Shown here: piece by piece, positions 1-9,171 of the stretch
Layout of the letters: each line of letters starts with the position of its first letter
Numbering within the stretch: the stretch's first letter is position 1
The notes under the pieces: generated by a model
Told to the model about the DNA's origin: nothing
The model's input: the letters and a program-made list of their open reading frames with translations, nothing else
Databases searched by the model: none
Position numbers and translations under genes: made by a program
Source: Hypomyces perniciosus
Taxonomy: Eukaryota; Ascomycota; Sordariomycetes; Hypocreales; Hypocreaceae
Direction of reading: 5' to 3'
Assembly (NCBI GenBank): GCA_008477525.1
Contig: SPDT01000007.1
Span: 5,208,001 to 5,272,000, forward strand
Length of the DNA stretch: 64,000 nt

Positions 1-75
1 CGAGGATGAGTTGGTGAAGCGGGTGTCGAGGGTGTCAAGGTCATAGACCTTGCGGAGGTAGGATATCGGGCCCAT
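1..75 (-). CDS. 5' end of an unidentified gene, cut by the window edge
   Basis: Reading the minus strand from the ATG at 73-75 gives an open frame of 25 codons to the window edge, beginning MGPISYLRKVYDLDTLDTRF. Sequence upstream of the ATG (76 onward) is stop-rich and looks like promoter. The peptide is too short to assign a family. It could be a false start, but the polar, non-repetitive composition and the position next to non-coding DNA make a gene beginning here plausible. Confidence 0.4.
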   Translation of the reverse strand, partial: MGPISYLRKVYDLDTLDTRFTNSSS

Positions 76-1870
76 GGCAGTTGGATCTGGGTCCCTGTGC
101 TGTATGGTCTCAGCGCATGTTGATTGGGTAGATTGGGGTGGGCGAGCGGTTCGTTTCAGCCGATGAGGGTTGGCAAATGCAGCACAGCTTGTATCCAGAC
201 AGATAGAGGTTGGATTTGTGTCAATGTGTCTAGACTCCTACCTCTAGTGGTGAGGCTGAGCGGGAGGATGGTGGGGCCGTGGGAGTGACCCCTGAATCTT
301 TAATTGACATGGGCCGAGGCTGCCCCACGATTGTACAGTGTAAAGTTCATAATCGCATTTCTGAGACTGTGTTATGGGTTTTGCTTCGTGCAGACACTAC
401 GAGTAGTAGCAGCTTACCTACCCTACACTAATCAACTGGCCTAGCCAATAAATGAAGCAAGGCTCGTATTTTCTCCCGTGAATGACACAAATGTTGGTTT
501 CTCATTGGGTCGGACTCTGGGGTTTTGTTCATCTAGTACTGTATGTGGCTTGGCCATCAGGATCAACACCTTTCGTGTTATGTACTGCTACCATAAATAA
601 GCTCCTTAGGCGGCCACAGTCACCAGACCTGCGGAGTCTGTAAAACCTTGATAGAAAATCCGCTGTGACCAAAGAAGCACTTATATCCGTGCTGGGAAAC
701 TCTTTAACCAAAGTAGGCCTGTCTTGCGCTGAACAAGCTGCCAGGGGCTCCGGATAGGACGTCATCCCACCCAAGTCTCGTCCACAAACCCCTTGCGTGA
801 GAAGATACATAGTGCTTGTGTACGGAGTACATGAGCCGCACCAGAAATCATAGTGGTATATGCACCTACAGACACTAGGTAGGAATATATTGAACGCAAC
901 CCTTGTAATACTGCCCAAGGGATTCTGGATACCATCAACGGCGATAAGAAGCGTCGCGGCCGACCGGAATTGGTGTGGTATCCTATAACCGACGCGAAGT
1001 CTTGTGAGGGGGATCAACTATCTCAGGAATCATGAGCAACCAACAGTTGATAGACTCTGCAGCAAATAAGAACACAGCCTATTGGCAGAATCCCGAAGGC
1101 TACGGGTCTGCCGAACCTAGCAAGGCAGCAAGATGACCAGGCAGTTCGTAAAAACGATGCGTTGGCAAAATGCAGCCATCCATAATGGCTTGTTTGACGT
1201 GCCTTCAGATTGTACATACATCTGATAAGCTTCCCCGGTTGGCGTCTGGCCACTGATGGCCACACACCGTAATATATATTATTGCATGAGCTAATTTGTA
1301 TGTTGCCTTGCCGCCTCCAAGTTGCAGCTGGACCAGCGACTGGCCTATCGGCTATAAACCAAAAATGCAAAGCGGCATATTGACGAAATAGCAAACTCTC
1401 TCTGCCTGCTAGATAGCCAATGCCAGCTTGCAGTACAATCTCTTCTTCATATCTCACCAAGACGACGCGGGGTTTTGTCAATAAATGAGAGGGTTTGTTA
1501 TACATCCCCTGGGACGTGTCGAGCGGCGGCCCGCATGTCGTGACACGGCTGGCTGCCCAATGTCCTTCAATATTTCAAGGTTTCTGGAGTAAGCCAAGCC
1601 ACAAATGTGCGGTTGCAGGAAGCAAGGCTCCAGGTGTAAAAAAAAGCATCCATAGAAGGTTTGCTCAGGCACTGCGTAGGGCGTGCCACGTCGCGAACCT
1701 GAGCTTGAAGCGTTGTAAACACTTCTCGCCAACAACCCACCTCGTGCGGTTTCTTTCCCTCGACGGAACACGCACAGAGCTCCTACAGCACCGTCAGCTA
1801 CGACAGACCTGTCCCTACCTATAGAATTTCTCTGCAAAGAGTTGAGATCTGGAAGAGAGCTACACCAGTC
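76..1870. other. Intergenic, no supported gene
   Basis: Open frames on the minus strand here (for example 529-1017 and 1023-1505) have no recognisable domain, no coding-like composition and no sensible start context. One exact TACGGAGTA motif lies at 821. I see no RNA gene. Confidence 0.6.
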
Positions 1871-2308
1871 ATGTGTGAGGTCAGGCTGTCTGTTTGCACC
1901 TACTGCACGAAAATCTTTTCGGTCCAGATGAACTACTGCGACCCCATCAAAACGGTTCTGAGGGTCACAGACAGCAGCCCTTTCGAAGTGAATTCTTTTA
2001 CTTGGTCTCCAATGGAGGGATGCAGTGGGCTGCGGATCAACCCCATGGCTCGATTTGGAACCTGCAAGGACGACATGTCGTTCGCCCAGACATCGGCACG
2101 GCCGACCGTCAGAAGCCCATACCCAACGCCGACGACAACTCAACGATCGGAGTTGCGGGAACAATTTCCGCCCTTGTCGTCGGGGATTGAAGCACACCCA
2201 GGAATAGTCGCGACTCCAGTGGGGGGCGAAATACGGTCGGTGTCGTCGCAGGGGACGCCGACTGCTGGATCACCGTCATCGTGGTCGGGGTCAACGGTTT
2301 CCTTTTGA
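1871..2308 (+). CDS. Small cysteine-containing protein, paralogue of the gene at 8702
   Basis: This 145-residue frame starts MCEVRLSVCTYC and carries PMEGCSGL (about residues 47-54) followed by FGTC (62-65). The same landmarks occur in the 89-residue protein at 8702-8971: MCKVELTVC, PMKGCDGL and RGYC. The shared order and spacing over the first 70 residues indicate homology. The C-terminal half (about 75-145) is a Pro/Ser/Thr-rich tail absent from the paralogue. There is no signal peptide or membrane segment. The N-terminus resembles a class of short fungal hypothetical proteins starting MCxV with spaced cysteines, whose function is unknown. The start is chosen because it aligns with the paralogue. 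The tail could be an unannotated intron or read-through, so the 3' end is less certain than the 5' end. Confidence 0.6.
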   Translation: MCEVRLSVCTYCTKIFSVQMNYCDPIKTVLRVTDSSPFEVNSFTWSPMEGCSGLRINPMARFGTCKDDMSFAQTSARPTVRSPYPTPTTTQRSELREQFPPLSSGIEAHPGIVATPVGGEIRSVSSQGTPTAGSPSSWSGSTVSF

Positions 2309-3093
2309 TCGATCCCGTATCAAGACTCCCCGGGCGTTGGGATTGGCCGTCCGTGATGACGAAGCGAGAGGTCACGTAGAAGTGAGACACGCCAATCTCG
2401 AGCCCAAGCTTGGTCTGATGCTCGCTTCGATGTCAGTGGTGACAATCTGGCAAGGCCTTATAGGTCGGCCAAGATGCAGCCAATCTCTCTGTGAGCTGTA
2501 TCTGCGTGGGGGTGTGTGCAAGTGCAAGTTCGGATAGACCTGGACGAGTTGAGCAGACCGTCGACGATGGCTGCTGCTTGGCGGAGATGAAGGGACACAA
2601 GAGAGGAAGCGATTGACCGGGGTCCCGCTTTCATTGTCCGCATGCGGCATGAAATATCTATGAAATGCGGGAAAATAGGCCAAAAGGAGGGGTGTCGATG
2701 GTGGCTCGCGTATGTAGTAGGGGCCTACGTGGAATATCATGTGATGGTGTGTGTGCATGTGGGATTTTGGATGCCACTCAGAGGGTTGAGTTGACGGAGA
2801 GACGGAGAGACGGAGATACGCAGTGTCTGCCCGAAGAACCAACAACGTGTTGGTCGATGAATGGGTGTTGGCCGGTGTATGGATTGTCAAACGACAAGGG
2901 GCAGAAGTGCATCATGATGGGCATCATGATGGGCAATGGGCTGTTGATGACGACAAGGAAGCTGTTGATGATCAGATGCAAGTTTCTGACCACTGAGCCA
3001 CTGAGTGAATCATGCAGATGGAAAGTCATGGCCGACAAGGTAGAAATCAACACGAGACAGTGGCTGGAACAAGCTGGGCATTTCGGACAATTG

Positions 3094-3139
3094 TTTTTCT
3101 TCTTCTTTTTTTTTTTTTTTTCTTTTTCTTTTCTTTTTC
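3094..3139. repeat. Poly-T / pyrimidine tract
   Basis: Runs of T interrupted by single C residues. It is a simple-sequence tract in intergenic DNA with no adjacent Pol III gene that it could terminate. Confidence 0.8.
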
Positions 3140-3548
3140 CAACGAGGTAATAGTAGCCTGTGTGAAGATAGAGGTCGATGGTCCTATGCTGTAATTTCAC
3201 GTGCGTTATCAAGATATCGGCCGTCTCGAGATTTGAGGAGCAAGTCCGGGACATGGAAGTAGTGTAGAGGGACAAGGCTTGCAGTAACTCATACACTACC
3301 TATGCTGCAGAGGCAGCCACATGACAGGTGTTTCTGGCTCGGAGCTGGGGGGTGGCATCCGTATCGTGGCCTATAGTTGCTCTACTATGACGTTGAAGCA
3401 GAAACTCAGAACAAAGACTCCCCAATCTCTTTGCTTGGTGTATTGGCGATTTCGCCGGTGAGTCGACCAGGGGCCTAGAACTATAAAGTTATTCCGCTAG
3501 GAGAGCCGTTCAAGCGAAGTTTTGGTTGGCAGGTAACCCGATCCTCAG

Positions 3549-3564
3549 TACGGAGTACTCCGTA
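3549..3564. repeat. Perfect palindrome of the TACGGAGTA motif
   Basis: TACGGAGTACTCCGTA is its own reverse complement, so it presents the recurrent intergenic 9-mer on both strands, overlapping by two bases. Function unknown; a dimeric protein site is one possibility. Confidence 0.7.
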
Positions 3565-6065
3565 TGTACGAGTATTGTGTGCTCGGAACTTGCAGGACAA
3601 CAGCAGAGCAGCGGCCGATCGGTCGGTCGCTTTTAAGCTGCATGTTTCGGTTGCATATCGGCCGTGGGTCGGGTGGTATTCGAGCCTAGCAGTAGTAGCA
3701 CTCCGTACTCCGTAGTGTATTTTGATATTTCCTGTTAGAGGCCGTCAGCGGGGCGGGGAGGGTCGGATGAGATCTCCAAGATCTTGAAAATCCTGGTCCC
3801 CTGTGAACCTTAGGGATTCGTTTGTTTTTTGGGGAAACATGATAGCCTCCGTATTTGGTACTAGTACTAGTAGGTAGTAATGTTACCCGCTTTCTGTTTC
3901 GTGCACGAGTAAGGACAAACAGTCAAGTCATGTTCTGTAATATAATCCGATCCGGAATGTTGGTATTCCGACAAGAAGATTACACACCGCGGAGAAGGCC
4001 GGCCAGGGAGATGCAGGGCAACGGAGAAAAGGGCCGGCAGCAATCCTTAGGTCTTGCGGCTGTTTTGCCTTGGCCTTGTGCGGATGTATGTGTGCAGGCT
4101 CCGTATGCACGACTGACAGCCATGCTTCAGGTCTGGTTCTCTCGGCAGTGGCTGCGGCTGTTGTTCAGAGGAGGTACGAGAGTACGAGTACTACTCGTAA
4201 CAGGATCTCTATGGAGTAGTAGCAGAGGGTGCAATAGTATGTACTCGTATTGTCAGTCCTAGGGATCACGATCGATCCATGTGTCGTCTGTTCTACCTGG
4301 CTCCATGCGGTTGGCTCACTGATGCGAGCTGTGTTGACATGACAATCGAAAATGCATCTCCTAGCGTTGCTTGTAGCAAGCCGCACGTCAGTAATACGTG
4401 GCTGATACTCGGAGATCCTCATTTTTCTTTCTTCACCCTTATGCAACAATGATTTGCGTCATCCAACGCCCTTGTTGTGTGTGGCTTTGGCTAGACAAAT
4501 TGCGATGTAGTACTCCGTACTCACTCTGTCTTTCCATGTCCCGGCGCTTCTTCACTCTCAACCTCAAAGGCGTGTCCTCGTGCGCAAAGGACAAGACATG
4601 GTGGATTCGTCCGGGCCGTTTAGGCCTGTGAGTGCGACACACCACCATTTGTTGAGAACGAGAGGAGAACGAGAGGAGAGGAGAGGAGCCCCCCGGTCCA
4701 TCATCATCATCATCGCTGCCGGCCATTCTATGTATGTATGTACGGAGTAATATGTGTATGTATGCATGTTCGAGTAGGTGCGTGGCCCAAATGTTGGCCC
4801 CTCCAGTGCTCCAGTGGTGGGGACCGCCGGCGATGCTTCGGTGGAGCGCCTGAGCATCCACCGCTGCATCGGCCGATCCAGTGGCCAATAGCACTATAAG
4901 CCGCTGTCCCGCCCCCCGATCGCCTGCCAGCGGCGTTTGCTGCCACCCGCACCGATAAACGGCGATAAGTCGGCCTGTCCACTTCACTCAAATCTCATCC
5001 ATCTCATATCATCCCTGGCAAATTGTCGACTGTCTGCGGCCGATGCGCGCCCAACATGTGCGGCCAGCGCCTGGCATGGTGCGTTCACGCGCATCTGGCT
5101 CTCTTTTCTTTTCCTCTCTCTTCCTCGCTCTTCCTGTGCAATTTCTCTTCAGTTGCCCATCGGCGAGTACGGAGCGGAGCCATCCCCTCCATTTGTGGCT
5201 TGAGGGACTCGATTGCTTCAACCCCTTCCCCTTGGCAAATGCTTCTCCTTTGTCTTTATTTGTGGGCAATCCAACACTATCCCCCCTGCTCTGCATCTCC
5301 TGCTAGACTCAATTGTCAACTGCAGAGTACGGTTGGATGTCATTCGTCACAGTCCGGCCATCCCGCAGCATCGACATTTTTCGGGGACCAAGACAAGAGA
5401 CACTCACAGGCAGGCCCTCACTCAACACAGTGCCTGTCTCTGACGTCCGACCTCACCGACAACTGCAGCCGCTCATCTCGAGAATAGCAAGTCTAGAGGA
5501 ACAGCCGGATTGTTTTTTGTCTCGGCTGTCAATTGAATGCTACTGTGGCCGGTCCACATGATCTCACATAGCGAGAACTGGTACGTTGACACACCATTAT
5601 GGCCTCCTTCTCATTTGCGGCGTCCCAGATCACCTCTGCCTATTCGCCGTTATTACAACGCGCGCCTTTTTGGCCCCATCTCATTGCGGCCCTCGCACGG
5701 TTCCGGCCCACCTTTCCGGACGCCGTGCTGGCAGCTTTGGAGCCGATAGAATGTCTCTCCGTGTGTGCCGTTGTGTCTCTGAACTTCTTGGCCACTGAAG
5801 TAATTCCATTACAAAACGGCTTGTTGCCCTGCCCCTCTTTGCCCTTGCCCTCTGCCCATATTCCGTACATATAGTTGCCATACCCACATACTGCCTATTT
5901 CTATTTTGTGACAAGCTCACTTACAGGGAAGGGACGTGAAGACCAGCCGTGTAACCCGAGTTCGACTTATACAAGCATCCCTGTTCCTCACCATCTGCCT
6001 TTCCTTCTTAAACCACGACGCTGGCGTTTTTTATTCCCCCCGTTGTTTGACGCCATTTGAACCAG

Positions 6066-6836
6066 ATGGGTATGAGAGCTCACTTGCCTTCCTCACATGA
6101 CTTTGTGAATATGAATGAATTCCTAACATCCCGTGTAGATCCCCGAGGGCAGAACCCACACAGCTCCTCCAGCAACGAAGGCTACCACGAACCTCGTGAT
6201 TACCACTATAGTTTAAGCATGGAGGGCGGAGCGGGAACCTGCCATATGGCATCGTCCTTTTACGAGATTCTGCAAGAGTCTGGACTTCGAGAACAGCTAG
6301 TCAATGGTTGGGGGCATGCCTATTCAGATCGCAGTGCGACTAGCTCCTCTTCGCCTCCAACTTCAGATGCCTATGAAGGTGGTAGTCAGCCGAGTCGAAG
6401 ATCCCAACCCCGACAGAGCCAAAAGTCTTCGTCGCCATCATCATCATCATCATCATCATCAACATCTCGGAGGAAACCACAGAAGCGCGATGACCATGGC
6501 TCTAGCACTTCCAAATCCTCAGAGAGGCAGAAGAAGTCTCGGGCCAGTAATATTAAGGAAGAAGACAGAGAGGAGGGCAAAGACGGGGAGGCCAAGTCTC
6601 GCTCCGGAAAGCACATTCCAACAGCTGATTCCAGGGAGCCAAAGCAAGGCTATAGCTACAGCTATAGCGTTGAGGATTATGGTAGTCCAGATTGTTTTGG
6701 AGGGCTGAACGCTGAGATCAACACGCTTCGAATGCACCTGTTGCAGCGCGCCAATGGCACTCCCCAGGTTCCCCAACCCGCCAATTCATCGCGACCCTCG
6801 ATCATACGGAGACGCCCGGCGCACAACAGCTCCTAA
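6066..6836 (+). CDS. Hypothetical Ser-rich, charged protein
   Basis: Single open frame of 256 residues from the ATG at 6066. An in-frame TTG nine bases upstream is not a plausible start. The N-terminal 90 residues are of mixed composition (LPSSHDFVNMNEFLTSRVD, then ASSFYEILQESGLREQL, which could form a helix). The middle (about 95-190) is low-complexity Ser/Lys/Arg/Glu with an uninterrupted Ser run encoded by a CAT/TCA microsatellite. The C-terminus has GYSYSYSVEDYGSPDCFGGL followed by a short possible helix (NAEINTLRMHLLQR). No signal peptide or membrane segment is visible. The basic-acidic disordered centre suggests a nuclear or scaffold protein, but I recognise no family. An unnoticed 5' exon cannot be excluded. 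Confidence 0.65.
   Translation: MGMRAHLPSSHDFVNMNEFLTSRVDPRGQNPHSSSSNEGYHEPRDYHYSLSMEGGAGTCHMASSFYEILQESGLREQLVNGWGHAYSDRSATSSSSPPTSDAYEGGSQPSRRSQPRQSQKSSSPSSSSSSSSTSRRKPQKRDDHGSSTSKSSERQKKSRASNIKEEDREEGKDGEAKSRSGKHIPTADSREPKQGYSYSYSVEDYGSPDCFGGLNAEINTLRMHLLQRANGTPQVPQPANSSRPSIIRRRPAHNSS
6436..6460. repeat. Trinucleotide (CAT)n microsatellite inside coding sequence
   Basis: About eight CAT/ATC/TCA units within the gene at 6066, read as TCA (Ser) codons. Length changes would only alter the poly-Ser run. Confidence 0.85.
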
Positions 6837-7757
6837 GTTGACGAAAGCATCGTCATGCACCATCCACGGACATGGACTCCCTTTACTCATCTGTTCTCTT
6901 GTCTATTTCTGTCGTATAATCACTACCACCACATCTTCTTCCTCAAAACGAATGTGGTGTATAGGAGTTGTGGAGTCACATGAGTGGTTCGCAGGATGAA
7001 GCCAATCCTGGTTTGGCTGCATTGTATTAGATTCCCATAGGATTCCCACTGTGTCACCAAAACATGGGTGATGATGTACTCTTTCACGAGAATAAAACAT
7101 CATCATTACTATTATCATACGTAGATACACCACCACCATGAATTCGTGAACTGTGCTCGTTTAACAGTGCTACGTGGGCAATCATAGTCAATCGGGATCC
7201 AGATCAAGTATTGCAGCTGCATGTAATCGGCGACCAACTGCGGTCCGACGCCCAGTTGCCCGTCCAAGTGTGCCACATTAATGTGAGTAGACTCCATAAC
7301 AGATGGCACAACTGCTCGAATCGGCGAGCGGACCGTTCAGCAACTTGCAGAAAAAGTAACCCTCCTACCCACAAGCTGTGATGTATGTGTGTACTGTTCG
7401 GCGTACGCGTATGCATAGAGTGTGGTAGATTGCGCATCAACTCAGCTAGCCTGCTGCAGACGCGCTGCATGGCAGCCTCCATGGAAGAGATCCATGTACG
7501 AAGCATGCACACACGCCAATAGCCTCCTTTGCGTGTGTGTCTGCCTGGTCTACCAAGTAGATGGTGCGGATTATCGGGCTATGCCGGCATCATAAGTCGA
7601 CATCGTATGATTTGCTTTCACATACAAAGTACTCGTGCTTTGGAGGCTGAACGTCATGGCGATATGGAGGGGCGGCTTTGTCCGTAATGGGATGGCGTAG
7701 TAGCAAGCAGGGTAAGGCTTATAATCCTATCCATGAAAGTCGTTAACAACTCTTCTA
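6837..7757. other. Intergenic, no supported gene
   Basis: Between the Ser-rich gene and the first tRNA. Short antisense frames show no coding features. A 3' UTR for the upstream gene presumably occupies the first part. Nothing else is recognised. Confidence 0.55.
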
Positions 7758-7847
7758 CTCTGGGTGGTCTAGTTGGTTCATGGCGTTCGACTGTAATTGA
7801 GAATCAAATTCATCGAAAAGTCGGCGGTTCGATTCCGTCCCCGGAGA
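7758..7847 (+). tRNA. tRNA-Tyr (GTA), with 15-nt intron, copy 1
   Basis: The sequence folds as a complete cloverleaf. The 7-bp acceptor stem is CTCTGGG (7758-7764) with CCCGGAG (7840-7846) and discriminator A7847. The D arm contains TAGTTGG, the anticodon stem is TTCGA/TCGAA, and the T arm is GGCGG TTCGATT CCGTC. The anticodon GTA is at 7793-7795. Removing 15 nt after position 37 (7797-7811) gives a normal 7-nt loop and a 75-nt tRNA. The first pair is C-G with discriminator A, the known identity signature of eukaryotic cytosolic tRNA-Tyr. Box A (TGGTCTAGTTGG) and box B (GGTTCGATTCC) are present. A hairpin (7852-7866) and a T6 Pol III terminator (7872-7877) follow. Confidence 0.93.
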
Positions 7848-7871
7848 GTCTCTCTTCGGAGAAGAGTTACA

Positions 7872-7877
7872 TTTTTT
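7872..7877 (+). terminator. Pol III T-run terminator of tRNA-Tyr copy 1
   Basis: Six consecutive T residues 25 nt after the mature 3' end, preceded by a CTCTTC/GAAGAG hairpin with a 3-nt loop (7852-7866). Confidence 0.75.
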
Positions 7878-8013
7878 GTTCTTATTTTTATTTTTAACAC
7901 GTATTGTTTTCAAGATATTCCACCAATACGGTGCTTGCTTTTTTTTCTGGTTTTGCCCTGGTCGGGTTCGAGCCTTCTAATACCCTATTTTGTTGTCGTA
8001 GTGACATCGCAAA

Positions 8014-8103
8014 CTCGGAGTGGTCTAGTTGGTTCATGGCGTTCGACTGTAATTGAGACTCAAATTCATCGAAAAGTCGGCGGTTCGATTCCGTCCTCTG
8101 AGA
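8014..8103 (+). tRNA. tRNA-Tyr (GTA), with 15-nt intron, copy 2
   Basis: Tandem copy 256 bp after the first, same strand. Outside the acceptor stem it differs from copy 1 only by one intron base (A to C). The acceptor stem is CTCGGAG (8014-8020) with CTCTGAG (8096-8102), again fully paired, with C1-G72 and discriminator A8103. The anticodon GTA is at 8049-8051 and the intron at 8053-8067. Relative to copy 1, pairs 4-69 and 6-67 both changed on both sides, so pairing is kept, which argues strongly that both copies are functional. A T7 terminator follows at 8112-8118. Confidence 0.93.
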
Positions 8104-8111
8104 TTCATTTC

Positions 8112-8118
8112 TTTTTTT
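8112..8118 (+). terminator. Pol III T-run terminator of tRNA-Tyr copy 2
   Basis: Seven consecutive T residues starting nine bases after the mature tRNA 3' end. Confidence 0.8.
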
Positions 8119-8701
8119 GTTGATGTTTGTCACTATATTTTTTCTGCTCATGGTCAAGTGGCCAAAGAATTGTCCAAGTCATTTCATTTTTCCCTCCGGC
8201 CTTTGAATAACAAAACTCTTGTCGTTGGCGTAGAGAGTCTAGTAAAACACTTCAAATGTTCCCTTCGCTGTTCTTCATCTTCTTAATGAACATCATATAT
8301 GTACTTTGACTTAACAGTTAGTTGAAAGACTTCATCCCTGTTCTTTCTTTTATTCCTTCTCTTGTTCCGATATAGATATAGCTGAACCGTTGTTCTTGTT
8401 CACATGGAGTCAGTGTGTGAAGAAAGCCAGTATGGTTTTGAGCCATCACGCCCTTGTTCTATCCCAACGTTGAACAAAGTTGGGATTTATTGAACATCAT
8501 AGCAAGTAGCAATTTCCTTGGAAGAGAATATTATTTAAGATGTTGTTATTTCTCTTGGATTATCGTCATCATCTTCACGAGTATCATCTTCACAGCATCA
8601 CATCAACCACCAACACAACTACTTTGACAATTTCGTCTCTCCTCCCTCTCCACCTCTCAGAACTATTACACACAGTCTGCACCATCTTACTCCCTTTCAC
8701 A
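8119..8701. other. Intergenic / promoter of the small protein at 8702
   Basis: No gene recognised. The last 150 bases are pyrimidine-rich with CATCATCTTCACGAGTATCATC-like imperfect repeats, typical of a fungal 5' leader. An in-frame ATG at 8540 would add 54 hydrophobic/His-rich residues, but they do not align to the paralogue at 1871, so I treat them as leader. Confidence 0.5.
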
Positions 8702-8971
8702 ATGTGTAAAGTCGAGCTCACTGTTTGCGACTTCCGTCAGTGCCTTAGGATCGCCAAGTGCACCATCGAGTACTCAGACCACGTGGTGAAACTGAATAAC
8801 CTCCCCCAGAAGAAGGTTTCCTTCGATGTCGTCCGTGAACTGTGCCTCCCGCCTATGAAAGGGTGCGATGGGCTCCAGTTTCCGCACCCTATAGTTATTC
8901 GGGGTTACTGTCGGGAGCATCTGGAAATGGCGGCGAGTATGGGTTTGTTGCGGCTGGGGGACGCCCAATGA
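8702..8971 (+). CDS. Small cysteine-containing protein, paralogue of the gene at 1871
   Basis: Intronless 89-residue protein starting MCKVELTVCD. Conserved landmarks shared with the 1871 product are MC-V-L-VC at the start, PMKGCDGL (51-58) and RGYC (67-70). The start is set at 8702 because it matches the paralogue and the ATG has an acceptable context (TCACAATG). It has no signal peptide, is rich in Lys/Arg/Leu, and is likely intracellular. Five to six cysteines are spread rather than in tight zinc pairs, although C9/C14/C20 and C55/C70 could bind metal. Function is unknown; it belongs to an uncharacterised fungal family. Confidence 0.7.
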   Translation: MCKVELTVCDFRQCLRIAKCTIEYSDHVVKLNNLPQKKVSFDVVRELCLPPMKGCDGLQFPHPIVIRGYCREHLEMAASMGLLRLGDAQ

Positions 8972-9171
8972 GGAGGGTATCTTCTATGAAGATGGAAGGA
9001 TTGTGCTTTGTTTCTTGATTTTGGATAGACTATCTTTTTAGAGAACCCTTGATACATAGACTATAATGCTGATTACGAAGGTGCATGTCTAATTTTAGTT
9101 TATATAAAAACCTCCAAAACTGAATCTGATTGCATGCTACCCAAGACTATATCATCCAAAAATTGCATCGT

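Larger units (their letters stand above)
2309..6065. other. Long intergenic region, no supported gene
   Basis: About 3.7 kb without convincing coding sequence. It contains a pyrimidine/poly-T tract near 3094-3139, a short duplicated GATGGGCATCAT unit near 2917, a perfect 16-bp palindrome at 3549-3564, further TACTCCGTA copies at 3706, 4511 and 4741, and purine-rich GAGAGGA repeats near 4655-4690. The last kilobase is C/T-rich, as is common for fungal promoters, and presumably belongs to the gene at 6066. Confidence 0.6.

Noticed and set aside
529..2390. Several minus-strand open frames of 90-240 codons
   Set aside because: They overlap each other and the plus-strand cysteine protein, and lack motifs, splice signals or coding-like composition.
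2916..2941. CATCATGATGGG direct repeat as a possible element end
   Set aside because: Only two short units, no inverted partner and no target duplication; simple local duplication.
8540..8701. Upstream in-frame start for the 8702 protein
   Set aside because: The 54 extra residues are His/Thr/Leu low-complexity and absent from the paralogue; more likely 5' leader.
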